Part shown: positions 59,449-64,000 of the stretch, one piece after another
How the letters are laid out: each line of letters begins with the position of its first letter
Numbering within the stretch: the stretch's first letter is position 1
Assembly (NCBI RefSeq): GCF_002964785.1
Contig: NZ_PQCC01000002.1
Span: 118,822 to 182,821 of the forward strand
Direction: 5' to 3'
DNA from: Pseudoalteromonas sp. T1lg48
GTDB taxonomy: Bacteria > Pseudomonadota > Gammaproteobacteria > Enterobacterales > Alteromonadaceae
Length of the DNA stretch: 64,000 bases
The notes under the pieces: model-generated
What the model was told of the DNA's origin: nothing
Database searches by the model: none
What the model saw: only the letters and a program-made list of their open reading frames with translations
Program-made: the position numbers and the translations under genes

Positions 59449-60138
59449 ATGGTTACAATAGCAGAACGACTCGATGCCGCCTATGACAGAATAGCTCAAG
59501 CGGCAAAAAAAAGCGGCCGCGATTATAATGACATCACTTTAATTGCCGTTTCTAAGAAAAAACCCTTAGAAGATATTCTAGCGGCTTTTGCGCATGGCCA
59601 CCGAGAATTTGCAGAATCTTATGTGCAAGAAGGGGTTGAGAAGGTTCGCCAGCTTAGTGAATATAAGAATATAGTATGGCACTTTATTGGCCCGATTCAG
59701 AGCAACAAAAGTAAGGCCATCGCCGAAAATTTTAGCTGGGTGCAAAGTATCGACCGCGAAAAGATTGCACGACGCCTCAATGAGCAACGTCCCAGCAACA
59801 TGAAGCCGTTACAAGTGTTAATCCAAGTTAACGTAGACGATGATGCCAACAAATCCGGTTGCCGTCTCGAAGAGGTGCCGGCTTTGGCTGCCTTTATCCA
59901 TAGCTGCAACCAGCTAAATTTGCGTGGATTGATGGCAATTCCCTCAAAATCAGAAAGCTATGAGGCGCAATTACAATCTTTTGAGCAATTAAGCGCTTGC
60001 TTTGATAGAATAAAGGACCAATATCCACAGCTCGACACCCTGTCCATGGGCATGAGTGGCGACATGGATGCGGCAATCGCCGCCGGCTCCACCATGGTGC
60101 GCATTGGCACCGCCATTTTTGGCGAACGTGACCAATAG
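59449..60138 (+). CDS. yggS: PLP-binding protein YggS
   Basis: 229 residues from the ATG at 59449; the frame is open further upstream, but that part overlaps pilT antisense and has no ribosome-binding site. Family features: LIAVSKKKPLEDILAAFAHG with the PLP lysine, FGESYVQE-like region (here FAESYVQEGVEKVR), WHFIGPIQSNKSKAIAENF, LSMGMSGDMDAAIAAGSTMV and RIGTAIFG. Balances pyridoxal phosphate and amino-acid pools. First of yggS-proC-yggT. Confidence 0.95.
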   Translation: MVTIAERLDAAYDRIAQAAKKSGRDYNDITLIAVSKKKPLEDILAAFAHGHREFAESYVQEGVEKVRQLSEYKNIVWHFIGPIQSNKSKAIAENFSWVQSIDREKIARRLNEQRPSNMKPLQVLIQVNVDDDANKSGCRLEEVPALAAFIHSCNQLNLRGLMAIPSKSESYEAQLQSFEQLSACFDRIKDQYPQLDTLSMGMSGDMDAAIAAGSTMVRIGTAIFGERDQ

Positions 60139-60182
60139 CACTTAGGCGCCGAACATCGAATAACACAAGATTTGAGGTCTAT

Positions 60183-61004
60183 ATGTCACAGCAAACCATC
60201 GCGTTTATCGGTACTGGAAACATGAGTTACGCCATCATTGGCGGCATGGTGAAAAATGGCTTTGCCAAAGAGCAGATCATTGCCACCAATCGTAATCAGG
60301 AAAAACTCGCGAAGGTGGCCGCAGACTTTGGTGTACGCACTACCGCCGATAATATCGAAGCCCTGCAACAGGCCGACATCATTGTTTTGTCGGTCAAACC
60401 CCAGATGATGGCCGAGTTGGCACAAAGCTTTATTGCCGCCGGCGTCGACTTTAGCGACAAGGTCTTTATTTCTGTTGCTGCCGGTATCACGGTGAAACGC
60501 CTGCAGGAAATGCTGAACCACCCGGTGAAAATGGTGCGCTGCATGCCGAACACTCCTTCGCTGCTTGGTCGTGGTGTCAGCGGCCTGTATGCCGAGGGCA
60601 CGAGCGAGGATGAAAACCAGTTTATTGAAGCCGTGTTTAACAGCACAGGTCTGGTAGTGTGGGTCGATAAAGAAGAGCAAATCAATGACATCATCGCCGT
60701 CACCGGCTCGTCACCCGCCTATTTCTTCTTGTTTATGGAAGCCATTGAACAAAAAGCGATTGAGCTGGGCTTTAGTGCCGAGCAAGCCCGTGCCCTGGTA
60801 CAGCAAACGGCCCTGGGTGCGGCAGAGATGGCCCTATCACAAACGGATATCAGCATCGCCCAGTTACGCGCCAATGTCACCTCAAAAGGTGGCACCACCC
60901 ATGCCGCGGTGGAACACCTGAAGGCGCATGGATTAGTTGAAAACGTCTCCGGCGCCATGGATGCATGCATTGCCCGCGCCCAGGAGATGGAGCAAGAAAT
61001 TTAA
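60183..61004 (+). CDS. proC: Pyrroline-5-carboxylate reductase
   Basis: 273 residues, last step of proline synthesis. N-terminal Rossmann fold (IAFIGTGNMSYAIIGGMVKN), CMPNTPSLLGRGVSGLY, and the C-terminal dimer domain with the signature around TSKGGTTHAAVEHL. Standard length. Lies between yggS and yggT. Confidence 0.97.
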   Translation: MSQQTIAFIGTGNMSYAIIGGMVKNGFAKEQIIATNRNQEKLAKVAADFGVRTTADNIEALQQADIIVLSVKPQMMAELAQSFIAAGVDFSDKVFISVAAGITVKRLQEMLNHPVKMVRCMPNTPSLLGRGVSGLYAEGTSEDENQFIEAVFNSTGLVVWVDKEEQINDIIAVTGSSPAYFFLFMEAIEQKAIELGFSAEQARALVQQTALGAAEMALSQTDISIAQLRANVTSKGGTTHAAVEHLKAHGLVENVSGAMDACIARAQEMEQEI

Positions 61005-61024
61005 TTTTTTATTGAGGCTGAACC

Positions 61025-61558
61025 ATGAACTCAGTGCATTTTTTAGTTGGCATCCTGTTTGATTTATTCCTTATGGTGGTGCTGCTGCGCTTTTGGCTAC
61101 AGGCGGTACGAGCGGACTTTTACAACCCGCTCAGCCAGTTTGTGGTCAAGGCTACCAGCTTTGCCGTAAACCCGCTGCGCAAGGTGATCCCCGGTTTTGC
61201 TGGTTTAGACATTGCCTCCCTGGTATTGGCATTCATTGTCGCCTTTGCCAAGGTTACCACCCTGCTGCTGATGTTTGGCGAGGGCTGGAACACCACCTTG
61301 GTGCTGATGGGCGGTGTGTTCACCCTGATCCGCGAGGCCCTGCAGTTGCTGTTTTGGGTGTTGATCATTCGCGCCATCTTGAGCTGGGTGAGCCAGGGCT
61401 ACAATCCCATCGAGGCCATCTTCCATCAGCTGACCGAGCCCATGCTGCGGCCAATTAGAAAGGTGATCCCTCCCATCGGTGGCTTAGACCTGTCGATACT
61501 GGTGCTGATCATCGGCTTGCAGTTTTTGCAATTCTTATTAATGGATTTAACCCGTTAA
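61025..61558 (+). CDS. yggT: YggT family membrane protein
   Basis: 177 residues with two YGGT repeats of paired helices: LLRFWLQAVRADFYNPLSQF with NPLRKVIPGFAGLDIASLVL, and IIRAILSWVSQGYNPIEAIF with RPIRKVIPPIGGLDLSILVL. Inner-membrane protein. Linked to osmotic-shock tolerance and septum or cell-shape factors in some species, but no fixed role. Follows proC as usual. Confidence 0.93.
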   Translation: MNSVHFLVGILFDLFLMVVLLRFWLQAVRADFYNPLSQFVVKATSFAVNPLRKVIPGFAGLDIASLVLAFIVAFAKVTTLLLMFGEGWNTTLVLMGGVFTLIREALQLLFWVLIIRAILSWVSQGYNPIEAIFHQLTEPMLRPIRKVIPPIGGLDLSILVLIIGLQFLQFLLMDLTR

Positions 61559-61645
61559 TCGAGCCTCGGGAGGCACTAGTTCGCCCGATTTCTGATACAC
61601 TTACTTAGTAGAACCCACAGTACTCACAACACAGGAGTAGTAGCT

Positions 61646-62083
61646 ATGAAAGCTCTGCTATACAGCCTAATCTTAAGCGTGTTGTGCATGGCTCCAAGCT
61701 ATGCGGCGCAAGACGATGTTCAAGGCGGCCAGTTTAAAAACCTTGGCCATTGGCAAGTTCACTATATTGCCTTTCCCTCAACCACCATCGCCCCTCAGGT
61801 AGCCCGCAGCTATAACCTGGAGCGCGCTGGCGACCGAGCGTTAATCAATATTTCCGTTCTTAAGAACGACAAACCGCAAACCGTGGCGATTTCCGGGGTG
61901 GCGAAGAACCTCTTAGGACAAAGCGAGGAACTGGAATTCCAGGAAATCAAAGAAGGCGACAGCGTTTACTACATTGCCCAAATGCGCTTTGAAGACGAAG
62001 AAACCTATCGCTTTGAAATTACCCTGACGCAGGGTACGACCGTGGAAGTACTGCGCTTTCATCAAAAGCTGTACAAAGACTAA
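61646..62083 (+). CDS. DUF4426 exported protein
   Basis: 145 residues. Signal peptide (MKALLYSLILSVLCMAPSYA), then a compact beta-rich DUF4426 domain: NLGHWQVHYIAFPSTTIAPQ, AISGVAKNLLGQSEELEFQE, EDEETYRFEITLTQ. Periplasmic, unknown function. It sits between yggT and rdgB, its customary place in marine gammaproteobacteria. AGGAG before the ATG. Confidence 0.9.
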   Translation: MKALLYSLILSVLCMAPSYAAQDDVQGGQFKNLGHWQVHYIAFPSTTIAPQVARSYNLERAGDRALINISVLKNDKPQTVAISGVAKNLLGQSEELEFQEIKEGDSVYYIAQMRFEDEETYRFEITLTQGTTVEVLRFHQKLYKD

Positions 62084-62093
62084 GAGATAACAG

Positions 62094-62678
62094 ATGACAA
62101 CATGGGTGCTTGCCACCGGCAACAAGGGTAAGGTTGCCGAGCTCAGCGCGCTATTAAGCGACTTAAATATCACCATAAAGCCACAAAGCGACTTTGCCGT
62201 TAGTGATGTAGCCGAGACCGGCACCACCTTTGTGGAAAACGCCATCATCAAAGCCCGTCACGCCAGCGCGCAAACCGGCTTGCCGGCCATCGCCGACGAC
62301 TCGGGCTTGATCGTTGATGCTCTCGATGGCGCTCCCGGCGTTTATAGCGCTCGTTATGCAGGCCCCGATGCCAGTGACAGCGATAATATCGACAAACTGT
62401 TACTGGATATGCAGGGGCAAGAGCAACGCAGTGCCCGTTTTTGCTGCGTGTTGGTATTAATGCGCCATCAGGACGACCCGCTGCCGTTGATCTGTCAGGC
62501 CACCTGGGAAGGCGAGATCACCGAGCAACGTAGTGGTTATGAGGGCTTTGGCTATGATCCCGTGTTTAAGGTCAAGGGTCTGGATAAAACCAGCGCCGAG
62601 CTGACCAAGGCCGAGAAAAACGCCATCAGCCATCGCGGCCAGGCATTACAACTGCTACTCGCTCAATTGCAGGGTTAA
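62094..62678 (+). CDS. rdgB: dITP/XTP pyrophosphatase (RdgB/HAM1)
   Basis: 194 residues. Removes dITP, dXTP and related mutagenic nucleotides. Motifs: [53 protein letters not shown] and GFGYDPVF; Ser-His-Arg-Gly (SHRGQAL) is near the C-terminus. Ten bases after DUF4426 and three bases before hemW. Confidence 0.96.
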   Translation: MTTWVLATGNKGKVAELSALLSDLNITIKPQSDFAVSDVAETGTTFVENAIIKARHASAQTGLPAIADDSGLIVDALDGAPGVYSARYAGPDASDSDNIDKLLLDMQGQEQRSARFCCVLVLMRHQDDPLPLICQATWEGEITEQRSGYEGFGYDPVFKVKGLDKTSAELTKAEKNAISHRGQALQLLLAQLQG

Positions 62679-62681
62679 CTC

Positions 62682-63818
62682 GTGACCCTGCCCCCTTTAA
62701 GCCTTTACATTCATATTCCCTGGTGCGTGCAAAAGTGCCCCTACTGCGACTTTAATAGCCACGGCCAAAAAGGACAGCAAATTCCCGAACAGGAGTATGT
62801 GCAACACCTGCTTGCAGACTTGCGCACCGATGCTCCGCTCGCTGCCGGACGCCCTATTCACAGTATTTTTATTGGTGGCGGCACGCCAAGTCTGTTATCG
62901 GGTGAAGCGTTACAAACCCTGCTTGATGGCGTGCGTAAACTTACGCCGCTGGCCGACAATGCAGAAATCACCCTGGAAGCCAACCCGGGCACGGTGGAGG
63001 CTGGACGCTTTAGCGACTATGTAAAGGCCGGTGTTAATCGTATTTCCATCGGCGTGCAATCCATGCAGCAGGACAAGCTCAAGGCGCTGGGACGCATTCA
63101 CAGTGCCGATGAAGCCAGACGCGCGGCCGAGCAAGCACACCAGGTGGGGCTGCGCAGCTTCAATCTGGACTTAATGCATGGCCTGCCGGGACAAAGCATA
63201 GACGATGCCCTGGGTGACTTGCGTCAGGTGATCGCCTTAAACCCACCGCATATTTCCTGGTATCAATTGACCATAGAGCCCAATACCCAGTTCTATTCCA
63301 AACCGCCCACCTTGCCAGAAGACGATACGCTCTGGCAGATCCAGGAGCTGGGTCAGGAACTGTTGCGCGAGGCCGGTTATCAGCAGTATGAAATATCTGG
63401 TTACGCAAAACCCGGTCATCAATGCCAACACAACTTGAATTATTGGCGCTTTGGCGATTATATAGGCATAGGTTGTGGCGCCCATGGCAAAATAACCAAA
63501 CCCGATGGCAGCATAATACGCACCGAGAAGGTAAAGCACCCGCGCGGTTATATGGATCTCACCAAACCCTATTTATATAGGCAGTGGGAAGTGACCAACG
63601 ACGAGCGACCCTTTGAGTTTATGATGAACCGCTTACGCTTGGCCGAGCCCTGCCCTCTTGAGGAGTTTCAAGAATACACGGGCTTAGACATAAGCCAGAT
63701 TGAAGCTCAGTTACAAGCGGCGCAACAGCAAGGCTTGCTGAGCCGTGACAGCACCCATATTCGGGTGACCGAGCGCGGCCATAGGTATCTTAATGAATTG
63801 CTGGAAATGTTCGTTTAA
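62682..63818 (+). CDS. hemW: Radical SAM family haem chaperone HemW
   Basis: 378 residues from a GTG start 3 bases after rdgB. Radical SAM cluster IHIPWCVQKCPYCDF (CxxxCxxC), SAM-site GGGTPSLLSG, and the HemW C-terminal domain (CQHNLNYWRFGDYIGIGCGA and NDERPFEFMMNRLRL). HemW is related to coproporphyrinogen dehydrogenase HemN but lacks its activity and binds haem for delivery. The second copy of the miniature element begins at the base after the stop. Confidence 0.94.
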   Translation: MTLPPLSLYIHIPWCVQKCPYCDFNSHGQKGQQIPEQEYVQHLLADLRTDAPLAAGRPIHSIFIGGGTPSLLSGEALQTLLDGVRKLTPLADNAEITLEANPGTVEAGRFSDYVKAGVNRISIGVQSMQQDKLKALGRIHSADEARRAAEQAHQVGLRSFNLDLMHGLPGQSIDDALGDLRQVIALNPPHISWYQLTIEPNTQFYSKPPTLPEDDTLWQIQELGQELLREAGYQQYEISGYAKPGHQCQHNLNYWRFGDYIGIGCGAHGKITKPDGSIIRTEKVKHPRGYMDLTKPYLYRQWEVTNDERPFEFMMNRLRLAEPCPLEEFQEYTGLDISQIEAQLQAAQQQGLLSRDSTHIRVTERGHRYLNELLEMFV

Positions 63819-64000
63819 TAGGGTCTGTTTATCTTTGCGGTTTACTTTATGTTCAATCTAAACGCATTCTGGTGAATATAATCACTCATTTATCTGGTTA
63901 AATTCATCCATGAAGCTTGGTTACATCGCGCATCCATGTGCTCACCTCGCTAAGCTGCGAAGCATTGCTTCGGTCTTGCTCGCCTATGTTCATAGCGAGC
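63819..64000. mobile_element. Second copy of the miniature inverted-repeat element (cut by window edge)
   Basis: From TAGGGTCTGTT at 63819 the sequence follows the element at 34183 for at least 180 bases with only about ten differences, including TCTAAACGCATTCTG and the GCATTGCTTCGGTCTTGCTC stretch. The right end is outside the window. The insertion point touches the hemW stop codon (TAA then TAGGG). Confidence 0.75.

Overview
The window is about 64 kb of chromosome from a marine-type gammaproteobacterium, most probably order Alteromonadales. The reasons are the gene order parC / PQQ-type dehydrogenase / parE / yqiA / cpdA / yqiB / nudF / tolC, the block rsmE-gshB-yqgE-ruvX next to pilU-pilT and yggS-proC-yggT-DUF4426-rdgB-hemW, a two-repeat DUF350 protein, and a large secreted S8 protease. 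Base composition is near 50% GC over the core genes and visibly lower at about 15.2-19.2 kb and 37.1-39.1 kb. I cannot name the genus from sequence alone.

Layout. 0-8.4 kb: a partial anchored coiled-coil protein, cysE, then two AraC-regulated metabolic patches. One is an AraC regulator divergent from DUF962 plus class II aldolase. The other is an AraC regulator divergent from alcohol dehydrogenase, cupin dioxygenase and acyl-CoA synthetase. 8.6-15.2 kb: secreted proteins (S8 protease, HNH nuclease, tail-collar protein plus Sel1 protein). 15.2-19.2 kb: an AT-richer patch with a MerR-type promoter, a frameshifted HMA-like gene, an AMP/thymidine phosphorylase and a PRPP synthase. It ends in a degraded integrase beside tRNA-Leu(CAA). 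19.5-34 kb: housekeeping genes (RDD, lptG/lptF, pepA, holC, valS, mscS, fadL, split HD-GYP gene, rraB, plsC). 34.2-39.1 kb: a mobile miniature element, katG, and a small lipoprotein module bracketed by two copies of the parC 3' end. 39-53 kb: topoisomerase IV genes, yqiA (frameshifted), cpdA, yqiB, nudF, tolC, a lipid A acyltransferase, a TcpQ-domain protein, glnE. 53-64 kb: DUF350 protein, rsmE, gshB, yqgE, ruvX, pilU, pilT, yggS, proC, yggT, DUF4426, rdgB, hemW, then a second copy of the miniature element at the right edge.

How the genes work together. lptF/lptG, the lipid A acyltransferase, tolC, fadL and plsC serve envelope assembly. parC/parE form topoisomerase IV. pilT/pilU are the twitching-motility retraction ATPases. 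cpdA sets the cAMP level, and rraB tunes RNase E. The accessory parts are the AraC-controlled diol/ketone-type catabolic operon, the nucleotide-salvage pair in the degraded island, and the lipoprotein module at parC.

Four genes (S8 protease C-terminus, HMA-like protein, DUF3391/HD-GYP protein, yqiA) appear broken by a single-base frameshift. That many in 64 kb raises the question of consensus indel errors as well as true decay. The most notable structural observations are the divergent duplication of the parC 3' end around a foreign module, a TA-flanked miniature inverted-repeat element in at least two copies, and helically phased GACAT repeats in an AraC intergenic region.
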